This document shows, piece after piece, positions 1-6,172 of a DNA stretch of 6,172 nucleotides (within the stretch, counting starts at the first letter, position 1; each line of letters starts with the position of its first letter). The DNA is from Planctomycetota bacterium (GTDB lineage: Bacteria > Planctomycetota > UBA1135 > GCA-002686595), in assembly GCA_011524785.1 (NCBI GenBank), contig WTJQ01000495.1:1-6172 (forward strand). Direction: 5' to 3'. The notes under the pieces were generated by a model. It saw only the letters and a program-made list of their open reading frames with translations, searched no databases and was not told where the DNA came from. The translations under genes were made by a program, and so were the position numbers.

Positions 1-2
1 CC

Positions 3-113
3 GCGGCCAGCGGCGGGTGGGTCCTCGGGATCGGCTCGCTCTACCTGGCGGGGGCCCTGCGCGGGGACACCGGTCCACCCGCCGACCCCGACCGCTCCCC
101 ATGCTCACCCTGA
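3..113 (+). CDS. C-terminal fragment of an unidentified protein with a hydrophobic segment (5' end outside window)
   Basis: An open frame enters from the left edge and ends at TGA 111-113, giving 36 residues. Up to about base 80, third codon positions in this frame are nearly all G or C, as in the other genes here, while the frame of the next gene is not; this supports coding. The visible part has a hydrophobic stretch (WVLGIGSLYLAGAL, about residues 6-19) that could be the last transmembrane helix of a membrane protein. A short Pro/Asp-rich hydrophilic tail follows. The stop lies 13 bp inside the next gene, so the two are probably co-transcribed. The fragment is too short to assign a family; function is unknown. 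Confidence 0.55.
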   Translation, partial: AASGGWVLGIGSLYLAGALRGDTGPPADPDRSPCSP

Positions 114-613
114 CGACCGACCTGTTCCTGACGGACTGCTTCCTCATCAAGGGGACCGTCGAGAACAAGTACACGCGTCTCTCGCGCATGCTCGACGGTC
201 ATCGCCAGAGCTTCCTCAAGCTGCGGGACGCGACCCTGATCGACCTGGCCAGCCGGGAGCGCATCCAGACGCCCCTGCTGCAGATGAACCTCGAGGAGAT
301 CCTCGTCGCGCACGAGTTCCTCGACGAGGCCGGCGACGGCACCGCCGCGGCCCTCGCCCGCGAGCAGGAGGCCGAGCTGCAGCGCGTGCGGCTCTTCTAC
401 ACCGGCAACCTGAACGTCGAGCTGGCGGGCAAGATCCGTCCGCGCGCCTATGAGATCGATGACCGCGCCACGCGGCGGTTCTTCGTGATGCGGGAGCCCC
501 AGCTGCGCGGCTTCCAGCACGGGGACGACAAGGAGCTCAAGCAGCTGCTCGAGCTGCCCTACGTCATCCTCAACAAGGCGCGCCTGTCGTACGTCTACGA
601 CTTCAACGGCTGA
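101..613 (+). CDS. Conserved-looking protein of unknown function with two repeated domains
   Basis: A 170-residue protein that I cannot assign with certainty; the strand-rich fold pattern faintly recalls the small DUF6812-type domains. It has no signal peptide or transmembrane helix, so it is probably cytoplasmic. Two halves, about residues 8-72 and 98-167, share a pattern: an LFxT strand, then a Gly, then D-x5-F-x3-R-[DE]-x2-L (D32, F38, R42, D43, L46 versus D121, F127, R131, E132, L135), then LL[QE][ML] (from L59 and L149). The spacing is 89-90 residues throughout. An Ala/Glu-rich, probably helical linker (about 76-95) joins them. The ATG at 101 is chosen because the frame upstream (GTG at 17) encodes Arg/Pro/Gly-rich residues that look like a shadow of the preceding gene. 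No good ribosome binding site precedes the ATG, so translation may be coupled to the upstream gene, which it overlaps by 13 bp. The 3' end overlaps convergent rsgA by 19 bp. Confidence 0.8.
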   Translation: MLTLTTDLFLTDCFLIKGTVENKYTRLSRMLDGHRQSFLKLRDATLIDLASRERIQTPLLQMNLEEILVAHEFLDEAGDGTAAALAREQEAELQRVRLFYTGNLNVELAGKIRPRAYEIDDRATRRFFVMREPQLRGFQHGDDKELKQLLELPYVILNKARLSYVYDFNG

Positions 614-1551
614 CCCGGGTCGTCGTCGGACTCCTGGCGGGCGCGGGCCTGCTGCAGCTCGTCGAGCATCTCCAGGTAGCTCGACCAGCGCGTCGGCGCG
701 AGCCGACCGTCCTCGAGCGCGTCGTCCAGCGCACACCCCGGCTCGTGGTCGTGGCTGCAGTCGTCGAACTGGCACGCGCTCGAGAGCCGATGGATGTCCG
801 GGAAGGTGTCCCGCAGCTCGCGAGGGGACACGTCGTAGGGCCGGAACACGCGGATGCCGGGCGTGTCGATCACGGTGGCCCCCAGGGCCAGGCGATGCAG
901 CCGTGAGTAGGTCGTCGTGTGGCGACCCTGCTTCCAGTAGCTGCTGATCCGCCCCTCCTTCAGGTTGAGGCCCGGCTCGAGCCGGTTGATCAGCGTCGAC
1001 TTCCCGGCACCGGAGGGTCCGTAGAGCACGCTGGTGCGGCCGACCAGCAGCTCGCGCAGCGCCTCCAGCCCCTCGCCCGTCTCGGCGCTCGTCTCCAGCA
1101 CCCGGACCGGCACCGAGCGGTAGGTCTCCGCGAGGGCCGCGACCTCGTCGGCGTCCGCGAGGTCGATCTTGTTGAGGACGACGGTCGCCGGCACCTCGTG
1201 CCACTCGCAGGCCGCGAGGATGCGGTCGGTACGGTTGGAGGAGAAGCCGGGCTTGCGCACCGAGCCGATCACCAGCAGCTGGTCCACGTTGGCGAACAGG
1301 ACCTGCTCGCGCGGGTCGTGCCCCGAGGCGACGCGGCTCAGGTGGTTGCGTCGGGGGAGGACCTCGGCCACCGCCGGGCCCTCGGCGTCCTCGTCGAGCC
1401 GCACGCGATCTCCGACGGCCACGGGGTTCTTGGTCGAGCCGAGGTCCTCGAAGAGGGTCCCGCGCAGCGCGGCCGGGACGACCTCCCCCTCGAGGTCCAC
1501 CAGGACCTGCTTGGCGTCGACCTGGACGACGGTGCCCTCAGTGGCACTCAT
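595..1551 (-). CDS. rsgA: Ribosome small-subunit-dependent GTPase RsgA
   Basis: A 318-residue circularly permuted GTPase that acts in late 30S ribosomal subunit maturation in the cytoplasm. The order of motifs is diagnostic: an N-terminal OB-fold (about 1-70), then G4 NKID (127-130) and G5 SAETGEG (155-161). These are followed by G1/P-loop GPSGAGKST (178-186), a G2-like GRHTTT (209-214) and G3 DTPG (229-232). The C-terminal zinc site has the family spacing C-x4-C-x-H-x5-C (C260, C265, H267, C273), including the typical EPGCA string. Length is normal. The ATG at 1551 is preferred: a GAGG lies 9 nt upstream and the protein then starts directly with the OB-fold. An upstream in-frame GTG at 1596 would add 15 unconvincing residues and lacks a Shine-Dalgarno. 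The gene is divergent from the methyltransferase gene. The last 19 bp, including stop TAG, overlap the 3' end of the convergent unknown gene. Nothing essential is missing, so the enzyme should be functional. Confidence 0.97.
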   Translation of the reverse strand: MSATEGTVVQVDAKQVLVDLEGEVVPAALRGTLFEDLGSTKNPVAVGDRVRLDEDAEGPAVAEVLPRRNHLSRVASGHDPREQVLFANVDQLLVIGSVRKPGFSSNRTDRILAACEWHEVPATVVLNKIDLADADEVAALAETYRSVPVRVLETSAETGEGLEALRELLVGRTSVLYGPSGAGKSTLINRLEPGLNLKEGRISSYWKQGRHTTTYSRLHRLALGATVIDTPGIRVFRPYDVSPRELRDTFPDIHRLSSACQFDDCSHDHEPGCALDDALEDGRLAPTRWSSYLEMLDELQQARARQESDDDPGQPLKS

Positions 1552-1616
1552 GCTGGCAGGCCTCGGACGCTTCGCACGGCTAGGATGGTAGCCCACGGGC
1601 CAGGAGGCCCCCGCGC
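1552..1616. promoter_or_regulatory. Divergent intergenic region, possible overlapping back-to-back promoters
   Basis: These 65 bp are the only room for promoters of both rsgA (minus) and the methyltransferase-rarA pair (plus). The sequence TAGGATGGTA at 1581-1590 reads as TAGGAT on the plus strand (1581-1586) and TACCAT on the minus strand (1585-1590). Each matches the sigma-70 -10 consensus at four of six positions, including the first TA and the final AT. They would give leaders of roughly 25 nt to each start codon. No convincing -35 box or extended -10 TG is seen on either strand, so the call is weak. Confidence 0.3.
1602..1607 (+). promoter_or_regulatory. Shine-Dalgarno AGGAGG fixing the TTG start of the methyltransferase
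   Basis: A full AGGAGG sits 9 nt before the TTG at 1617. This is what makes the rare TTG start credible; no in-frame ATG or GTG lies nearby at the expected N-terminus. Confidence 0.8.
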
Positions 1617-2387
1617 TTGACCGACAACTCCGAGACCATTCGCTCGCGGCAGAACGCGCTCTTGAAGCGCGTGCGCGCGGTGGCCAACGGGAAGGAGCGC
1701 GGCACGCTGCTGCTCGAGGGGGAGCGCCTGGTGCTCGATGCCGTCGGGGCCGGCGTCCCGCTCGAGGTCGCCCTGGTCGCGGAGGGACGCGAGGTCCCCG
1801 CTGCCCTGGAGCGGCAGCCCGTGCGTCGCGTCGAGCGCGACCTGCTGCAGGGCCTCGGCAGCCTGCGCACCGAGCCCGACCTCGTGGCGCTCGCCGCGCC
1901 CCCTGCGGCCGTGGACCTCGCGAGCCTCGAGCCGGGCACCAACGGCCTGCTCCTCGTCGTGGACGGCGTGGCCGACCCGGGCAATCTCGGGGCCCTGGCC
2001 CGCGCGGCCGAGGCCGCGGGCGCCTGTGGGATGGTCGTCCTGCTGGGCGGCGTGGGACCGTGGAACCCGCGGGCCCTGCGCGGCTCCATGGGCAGCCTCC
2101 TCCGGCTCCCGGTGGTGCGCGGCCTCGGGGCCGCCGAGGCCCTCGAGGCCCTCGCCATGCAGGGCTGGCGCTCGGTGACGGCTGCGACCCGGGGAGGCCG
2201 CTCCTGGCGCGAGGCCGACTGGAGCGGTCCGGTCGCCCTGTGGGTCAGCGGGGAGACCGGCGTCGAACCGGAGGCGCTGGCGGGCCTCGAGCGGGTCACG
2301 ATCCCCATGGCCGGTGGCGTGGAGTCCCTGAACGTGACGGTCGCCGCGTCGCTGCTGCTCTTCGCGGCCGGGAGGACGGGCGCGTGA
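1617..2387 (+). CDS. TrmH/SpoU-family RNA 2'-O-ribose methyltransferase
   Basis: A 256-residue SPOUT-class enzyme expected to transfer a methyl group from S-adenosylmethionine to a ribose 2'-OH of rRNA or tRNA. The N-terminal part (about 7-95) looks like the SpoU substrate-binding domain, with RSRQNALLKRV (9-19) and LLLEGERLVLDAV (31-43). The catalytic knotted domain carries all three family motifs. Motif 1 is N-x-G-x4-R (GNLGALARA, N123 to R129), motif 2 is the GETG segment (212-215), and motif 3 is IPMAGGVESLNV (229-240). NPRALRGSMGSLLRLPV (150-166) between them is also typical. Start is TTG, backed by a strong Shine-Dalgarno. The stop overlaps the GTG start of rarA by 4 bp, so the two genes form an operon. 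The layout resembles RlmB or TsnR-like 23S rRNA methyltransferases, but the target nucleotide cannot be read from sequence, so no symbol is given. Confidence 0.93.
   Translation: MTDNSETIRSRQNALLKRVRAVANGKERGTLLLEGERLVLDAVGAGVPLEVALVAEGREVPAALERQPVRRVERDLLQGLGSLRTEPDLVALAAPPAAVDLASLEPGTNGLLLVVDGVADPGNLGALARAAEAAGACGMVVLLGGVGPWNPRALRGSMGSLLRLPVVRGLGAAEALEALAMQGWRSVTAATRGGRSWREADWSGPVALWVSGETGVEPEALAGLERVTIPMAGGVESLNVTVAASLLLFAAGRTGA
2371..2375 (+). promoter_or_regulatory. Shine-Dalgarno GGAGG for rarA inside the end of the methyltransferase gene
   Basis: GGAGG lies 8 nt before the GTG at 2384 and within the last codons of the preceding gene. It selects this GTG over start codons further upstream in the same frame, which would produce residues unrelated to the RarA family. 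Confidence 0.75.
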
Positions 2388-3646
2388 GCGGCCTGTTCGA
2401 GGAGGAGACCCTCGGGACGGATCCGCTGGAGGCGGCGCCGAGCGACGCCCCGCTGGCGGACCGCATGCGTCCGAGCTCGCTGGCCGACTACTGCGGACAG
2501 ACGCACCTGGTGGGCGAGGGACGCATCCTCAGCCGCGCCCTGGCGGGCGAGCTCACCCAGTCGCTCATCCTCTGGGGGCCGCCCGGCGTGGGGAAGACGA
2601 CCCTCGCCCGCCTGCTGGCGCAGGCCTCCGGGCTCGCCTTCGTCCCGTACTCGGCCGTGCTCTCCGGCATCAAGGAGATCCGCGAGCTGATGGCCCGCGC
2701 CGCCGCCGACCGCCAGCGGACCGGCCGCCGCACCCTCGTCTTCGTCGACGAGATCCACCGCTTCAACAAGGCCCAGCAGGACGCCTTCCTGCCGCACGTG
2801 GAGCGCGGCGACATCGTCCTCGTGGGCGCGACGACGGAGAACCCGTCCTTCGAGGTCAACGGCGCCCTGCTCTCGCGCTGCCGGGCCCTGCTGCTCGAGC
2901 CGCTGCAGGCGGACGAGGTGGTGCGGCTCCTGCAGCGCGCCCTGGCAGCGCCCGAGGGTCTCGCGGGACGCTGGAGCGTGGAGGAGGGCGTGCTCGAGCG
3001 CATCGTCGGTGCGACCGACGGGGACGCGCGCCGGGCCCTGACCGCCCTGGAGACCGCGGCGGCGCTGGCGCAGGAGGGGGCCGCCATCCAGCTGGAGGAC
3101 GTGGAGGAGGCCCTGCAGCGCAAGGTCACCCTCTACGACAAGAGCGGCGAGGAGCACTACAACGTCATCAGCGCGCTCCACAAGTCGATCCGCAACAGCG
3201 ACCCCGATGCGACCCTCTACTGGGTGACGCGCATGATGAGCGCGGGGGAGGACGGCAAGTTCATCGCGCGACGCCTCGTGCGCGCGGCCTCCGAGGACGT
3301 GGGGCTCGCGGATCCGTTCGCCCTACGGATCGCCCTCGACGCGGGGGAGGCCTTCCATCGGCTGGGCTACCCCGAGGGCAAGCTCGCCCTGGCCCAGGCC
3401 GCCGTGTACCTGGCGCGGGCGCGCAAGAGCGACGCGATCTACCGCGCCGTGGGAGAGGCCGAGGCCGATGTCCAGAGCACCGCGGCCGAGCCGGTCCCCA
3501 AGCACCTGCGCAACGCGGCCACCCGGGTCATGAAGGAGGCCGGCTACGGGGAGGGCTATCGCAACGCCCACCAGGACCCTGGCGCCCGCGACGAGATGAG
3601 CTGCCTGCCCCCTGGCCTCGAGGGACGGCGCTACTTCCGGCCCTGA
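2384..3646 (+). CDS. rarA: Replication-associated recombination protein A (RarA/MgsA), AAA+ ATPase
   Basis: A 420-residue clamp-loader-like AAA+ ATPase that in other bacteria acts at stalled or gapped replication forks and is homologous to eukaryotic WRNIP1/Mgs1. The N-terminus has the family string PLADRMRPSSLADYCGQ (23-39). Walker A is GPPGVGKT (65-72), Walker B is VFVDEIHRF (119-127) and sensor 1 is GATTENPSF (148-156). The arginine finger is in LLSRCR (162-167, R165), and sensor 2 is in GDARRAL (213-219). The C-terminal half is the RarA tetramerisation region, with YDKSGEEHYNVISALHKSIR (251-270) followed by SDPDATLYW (272-280), and the protein ends in the usual GRRYF. Length is normal and all catalytic residues are present. 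The GTG start is set by its Shine-Dalgarno and by the 4-bp GTGA overlap with the methyltransferase stop, implying translational coupling. It converges on the sulfatase gene across 31 bp. Confidence 0.97.
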   Translation: MSGLFEEETLGTDPLEAAPSDAPLADRMRPSSLADYCGQTHLVGEGRILSRALAGELTQSLILWGPPGVGKTTLARLLAQASGLAFVPYSAVLSGIKEIRELMARAAADRQRTGRRTLVFVDEIHRFNKAQQDAFLPHVERGDIVLVGATTENPSFEVNGALLSRCRALLLEPLQADEVVRLLQRALAAPEGLAGRWSVEEGVLERIVGATDGDARRALTALETAAALAQEGAAIQLEDVEEALQRKVTLYDKSGEEHYNVISALHKSIRNSDPDATLYWVTRMMSAGEDGKFIARRLVRAASEDVGLADPFALRIALDAGEAFHRLGYPEGKLALAQAAVYLARARKSDAIYRAVGEAEADVQSTAAEPVPKHLRNAATRVMKEAGYGEGYRNAHQDPGARDEMSCLPPGLEGRRYFRP

Positions 3647-3654
3647 GCGCCATG

Positions 3655-3679
3655 GACGGGCCTGGTCCCTCGCCCCGTC
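3655..3679. terminator. Weak hairpin between convergent rarA and sulfatase genes
   Basis: GACGGG (3655-3660) can pair with CCCGTC (3674-3679), or as a 7-bp stem with one bulged C. The loop is about 10 to 13 nt. It lies just beyond the rarA stop and reaches into the sulfatase stop codon, where a bidirectional terminator would be expected. There is no T-tract on either strand, so it is not a standard intrinsic terminator; in DNA this GC-rich such a stem could arise by chance. Confidence 0.25.
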
Positions 3680-5120
3680 AGCGCAGGGGCTCGCGCAGGA
3701 GCGGAGTGAGGGCCGCCTCGAGGTCGGCGTCCCCGGGCTCGCAGGCGCAGCCCGGCAGCTCGCAGACCCGCGCCCGCTCGAGGAGGGGCTCCTCGTCGCC
3801 ACGCGTCCAGCGCGTCAGCCGGCCCTCGCTCGTTCGCACGGTCGTTCCGAGGTAGCCGCCCGCGCGCCAGGCGCTCGGCGCGCTGCCGCGCCCTCGGTGG
3901 GAGGGACCGGAGGCGAACGGCACGAGGGACTGGCCATCGAGGACGCCGTCCATGGCGGGTGCACCGCAGACCTCGAGGATGGTCGGGGCCACGTCGAGAG
4001 TGCTGACCGGCTCCTCCACCAGGCGCGGCACTCCGCCCAGCGCGGTCCCCGCCACGACGAGCGGGCACCGCAGGGCCTCATCGAAGAGGGTGTGCTTGCC
4101 CCACACGCCGCGGTCCCCCAGGTGCCACCCGTGGTCGCTCCACAGGACCACGAGCAGGTCGCGATCGTCCTGGAGGGCGCGCGCACTGCGGAGCACGCGT
4201 CCCACCTCGCGGTCGGTGGCCTCGACGCACGCCAGGTAGCCCTCCTGCAGCTGCCGCGCGTAGGCGTCGTCGACGCGCCGGCCATCGGGGTGCGAGCCGT
4301 AGTTGCCGAGCAGCTCGCCGCTGCCGTGGGTCGCCCAGGCGGGCGTGCCCTCGGGGGGGAGCGGGCGGTGGACGATGCCCTCCGCGCGCCCGGCCACGCC
4401 GTCCCAGTCGCTGGTCCGCGCCGTGAAGGGCAGGTGCGGCTTGAAGAAGCCCACGGCCAGGAGGAAGGGCTCGTCCGCGGCGGCGAGCTCCGGCAGCCGC
4501 GCGCAGGCCTGGTCCGCCAGCAGCGCGTCCGGGTAGCGCGTCGAGTCGGCGCCGCGCTCGGTCGTGGGCGACTGGCCGCGCTTGCGCGTCGCGCCGCCCT
4601 CGTAGGCGAAGAACGCCGCCCAGGCGTCCTCCCACGGGCCCGGGTCGAACCCGGCCTCGTCCCAGGCGCCCGGCACCTCGAGCTCGCCCTGGGCGCTCTT
4701 GACCTGCTGGGGCCAGACGCGACCGTCGGGGCTGTGGGAGATCTTGCCGAGGCAGACCGTGTGCCAGCCGGCGGCGCGCAGCAGGCCCGGCCAGGTGGGG
4801 GCCTCGTGGCCGGGGCGTGCGAGCTTGAGGCAGGCGTCGTTGTTCAGCTCGGTGCGTCGCGGGAAGCGCCCGGTGAGCATCGCGCGGCGGGAGGCGCCGC
4901 AGGTCGGCACCACCGCCATGTGGTTGCGGAAGAGCAGCCCCTCCGCCGCGAGGGCGTCCATGTTCGGGGTGCGCGCGCGCCCGCCCAGGATCGAGAGCTC
5001 CGGCCGCAGGTCGTCCACCGCGATGAAGAGCACGTTGGGGGCGCGCTCCTCGAGGGACGGGTTCGAGGCGCAGGCGGCGAGGGCGAGCAGCCCCAGCAGG
5101 AGGAGGGAGTCAGGTCTCAT
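3678..5120 (-). CDS. Lipoprotein sulfatase, iduronate-2-sulfatase-like
   Basis: A 480-residue type I (formylglycine) sulfatase predicted to hydrolyse sulfate esters, probably on sulfated polysaccharide. The N-terminus is a lipoprotein signal peptide with a hydrophobic core and lipobox LAAC (C17), so the enzyme is likely membrane-anchored outside the cytoplasm. The active-site motif is C74-G-A-S-R78 in PTCGASRRAMLTGR; C74 should be converted to formylglycine. Other expected residues are VDDL (35-38, metal ligands D36 and D37), GKISH (125-129), GFFKPHLPF (224-232), SDHGWHLGD (328-336) and WGKHTLF (340-346). The GK-x2-H and FKPHLPF strings match the iduronate-2-sulfatase type best, but the natural substrate is unknown. 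The C-terminus lacks the common LYDL-DPxExxNL ending and has C453, C458 and C460 instead. Its ATG overlaps the end of recD2 by 11 bp and has only a distant GAGG (16 nt), suggesting coupled translation. No sulfatase-maturing enzyme gene is visible in the window. Confidence 0.95.
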   Translation of the reverse strand: MRPDSLLLLGLLALAACASNPSLEERAPNVLFIAVDDLRPELSILGGRARTPNMDALAAEGLLFRNHMAVVPTCGASRRAMLTGRFPRRTELNNDACLKLARPGHEAPTWPGLLRAAGWHTVCLGKISHSPDGRVWPQQVKSAQGELEVPGAWDEAGFDPGPWEDAWAAFFAYEGGATRKRGQSPTTERGADSTRYPDALLADQACARLPELAAADEPFLLAVGFFKPHLPFTARTSDWDGVAGRAEGIVHRPLPPEGTPAWATHGSGELLGNYGSHPDGRRVDDAYARQLQEGYLACVEATDREVGRVLRSARALQDDRDLLVVLWSDHGWHLGDRGVWGKHTLFDEALRCPLVVAGTALGGVPRLVEEPVSTLDVAPTILEVCGAPAMDGVLDGQSLVPFASGPSHRGRGSAPSAWRAGGYLGTTVRTSEGRLTRWTRGDEEPLLERARVCELPGCACEPGDADLEAALTPLLREPLR

Positions 5121-6172
5121 CGAGGGCGAGCACGAGCCTCTCCCGCAGCATGCTCATCCGCAAGGCCTGATCGGCGGTCTCCACCGCCCAGCGCAGCGCC
5201 GTCTCGGAGCCGACGAGGACGACGAGCTGCTTGGCGCGCGTGATGGCCGTGTAGAGGAGGTTCCGCTGGAGCATCACGCGGTGCGGGGTCGTGAGGGGGA
5301 TCACCACGCAGGGGAACTCGCCGCCCTGGCTGCGGTGGACCGTGATCGCGAAGGCCGGGCGCAGGTCCGCCAGCTCGCCGCCGGCGTAGGTGACCACCTG
5401 CTCGGGGAAGCGCACGGAGACCACCCCGTCCGACGAGACCTCGGAGATCCGGCCCATGTCGCCGTTGAAGACCTCCTTGTCGTAGTCGTTGCGCGTCTGG
5501 ATCACGCGGTCACCGACCCGCCACCGCTGGCCGCCCCGCTCCAGCTCGCGGCCCCCGAAGCCCGCGGCCTCACGCAGGCGGTCGTTCAGGGCGTCCACGC
5601 CGCAGTCCCCCTTGTACATGGGGGCGATGACCTGCACGTCCTCGGTCCAGTCGAGGCCGAAGCGTCGCGGGATCCGCTCGGTCACCACGTCCACGAGGCG
5701 CTCGGCGGCGCGCGCCGGGTCGTCGACGGAGAAGACGAAGAAGTCACCGCCCTCCTCGCCGCGGTCCGGCCGTCGCGGCAGCTCGCCCGCCAGCACCCGG
5801 TGGGCGTTGGCGACGATGAGGCTCTCGCGCCCCTGGCGGAACACCTGGGTCAGGCGCGCGGTCGGAATGCGGTTGCTGGCGAGCAGGTCGGTGAGCACGT
5901 TGCCCGCGCCGACCGAGGGCAGCTGGTCGGGGTCACCGACCATGATCAGGCGCGTCGGGGCCGCGACCGCCTTCACGAGGTGGTGCGCCAGGGTGACGTC
6001 GAGCATGGAGATCTCGTCCACGAGGACGAGGCCCCCCTCCAGCGGGTTCGTATCGGTGTGCTGGAACCCGTCGGGCGGCTGGTACTTGAGCAGCCGGTGG
6101 ACCGTGGAGGCGGGGCGCCCCGTGGCCTCGCTGAGCCGCTTGGCGGCGCGGCCCGTCGGGCTCGCGAGGAGC
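5110..6172 (-). CDS. recD2: RecD2-like (RecD/TraA) ATP-dependent DNA helicase, C-terminal part
   Basis: The last 353 codons of a superfamily 1B 5'-to-3' DNA helicase; the 5' end, including Walker A, is beyond the right edge. The fragment begins at helicase motif Ia (LASPTGRAAKRLSEATG, 2-18), followed by STVHRLL. It continues with motif II VDEISMLD (51-58), motif III GDPDQLPSVGAGN (79-91) and the motif IV area TQVFRQGRESLIVANAH (108-124). The UvrD_C_2-type ending has motif V TVHRSQGGEFP (277-287) and motif VI NLLYTAITRAK (304-314). VIAPMYKGDCGVDALN (181-196) and VGDRVIQTRNDY (219-230) are typical of the RecD2 rather than the RecBCD-bound RecD branch. An apparent GTG start at 6021 is only the Val of motif II, not the true start. 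RecD2 proteins act in DNA repair without RecBC. The stop TGA at 5110-5112 lies inside the sulfatase gene, with an 11-bp overlap. Confidence 0.95.
   Translation of the reverse strand, partial: LLASPTGRAAKRLSEATGRPASTVHRLLKYQPPDGFQHTDTNPLEGGLVLVDEISMLDVTLAHHLVKAVAAPTRLIMVGDPDQLPSVGAGNVLTDLLASNRIPTARLTQVFRQGRESLIVANAHRVLAGELPRRPDRGEEGGDFFVFSVDDPARAAERLVDVVTERIPRRFGLDWTEDVQVIAPMYKGDCGVDALNDRLREAAGFGGRELERGGQRWRVGDRVIQTRNDYDKEVFNGDMGRISEVSSDGVVSVRFPEQVVTYAGGELADLRPAFAITVHRSQGGEFPCVVIPLTTPHRVMLQRNLLYTAITRAKQLVVLVGSETALRWAVETADQALRMSMLRERLVLALDET

Noticed and set aside
74..93. Possibility that the window holds a mobile or defence system
   Set aside because: I looked on both strands for recombinase, transposase, toxin-antitoxin, CRISPR and restriction signatures, and for repeats flanking the sulfatase. 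None was seen. RarA and RecD2 are common housekeeping repair genes and do not form a recognised defence locus here.
17..100. Upstream GTG extension of the unknown 170-residue protein
   Set aside because: The extra 28 residues are Arg/Pro/Gly-rich. Third-position composition over this stretch favours the frame of the preceding gene, so the start at 101 is better.
41..1204. A 387-codon minus-strand open frame across the unknown gene and part of rsgA
   Set aside because: It runs out of frame over rsgA, whose GTPase and zinc motifs are in another frame, and antisense to the upstream gene. The translation is Arg/Gly-rich noise.
1580..3181. A 533-codon open frame on the minus strand, opposite the methyltransferase and rarA
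   Set aside because: It lies antisense to two genes with complete family motifs. Its translation is low-complexity Arg/Ala/Gly/Leu-rich with no recognisable domain. Long antisense frames are expected where GC content is high and stop codons are rare.
3897..5243. A 448-codon open frame on the plus strand, opposite the sulfatase and the end of recD2
   Set aside because: It is antisense to the well-supported sulfatase and crosses into recD2. Its composition is Arg/Gly/Val/Ala-rich and no domain is visible, so it is a GC-driven shadow.
6019..6021. GTG at 6021 as the start of the helicase
   Set aside because: The frame continues to the window edge with conserved RecD2 motif Ia residues. This GTG encodes the Val of the VDEISMLD motif, so the gene is simply cut by the window.

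Overview
The window is a compact, very GC-rich stretch of bacterial chromosome. It is almost entirely coding, with strong G/C preference at third codon positions and mixed ATG, GTG and TTG starts. A lipoprotein sulfatase of iduronate-2-sulfatase type, beside ordinary information-processing genes, would fit Planctomycetota or another sulfatase-rich, high-GC Gram-negative group. That is inference; there is no rRNA or other phylogenetic marker here.

Layout from left to right: (1) the 3' tail of an unidentified plus-strand gene with a hydrophobic C-terminus, overlapping (2) a 170-residue plus-strand protein of unknown function that looks like two copies of one small domain. (3) The ribosome-assembly GTPase RsgA lies on the minus strand and its 3' end overlaps gene 2 by 19 bp. 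A 65-bp divergent gap then separates rsgA from (4) a plus-strand TrmH/SpoU-family RNA 2'-O-methyltransferase with a TTG start, which overlaps by 4 bp (5) rarA, the replication-associated AAA+ ATPase. A 31-bp convergent gap with a weak hairpin follows. On the minus strand are (6) a lipoprotein sulfatase and, upstream of it and overlapping it by 11 bp, (7) the C-terminal part of the RecD2-type helicase, which runs off the right edge of the window.

Functionally, rsgA and the methyltransferase both concern ribosome/RNA maturation, while rarA and recD2 concern replication-fork and DNA repair work. The sulfatase is the one accessory, catabolic gene, and it sits directly behind recD2. Three same-strand junctions overlap by 4 to 13 bp, which suggests translational coupling. 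No tRNA, rRNA, CRISPR array, insertion sequence, integrase or phage gene was seen, and no gap exceeds 70 bp. I found no convincing previously undescribed system. The items most worth a second look are the internally duplicated unknown protein and the unusual Cys-containing tail of the sulfatase.
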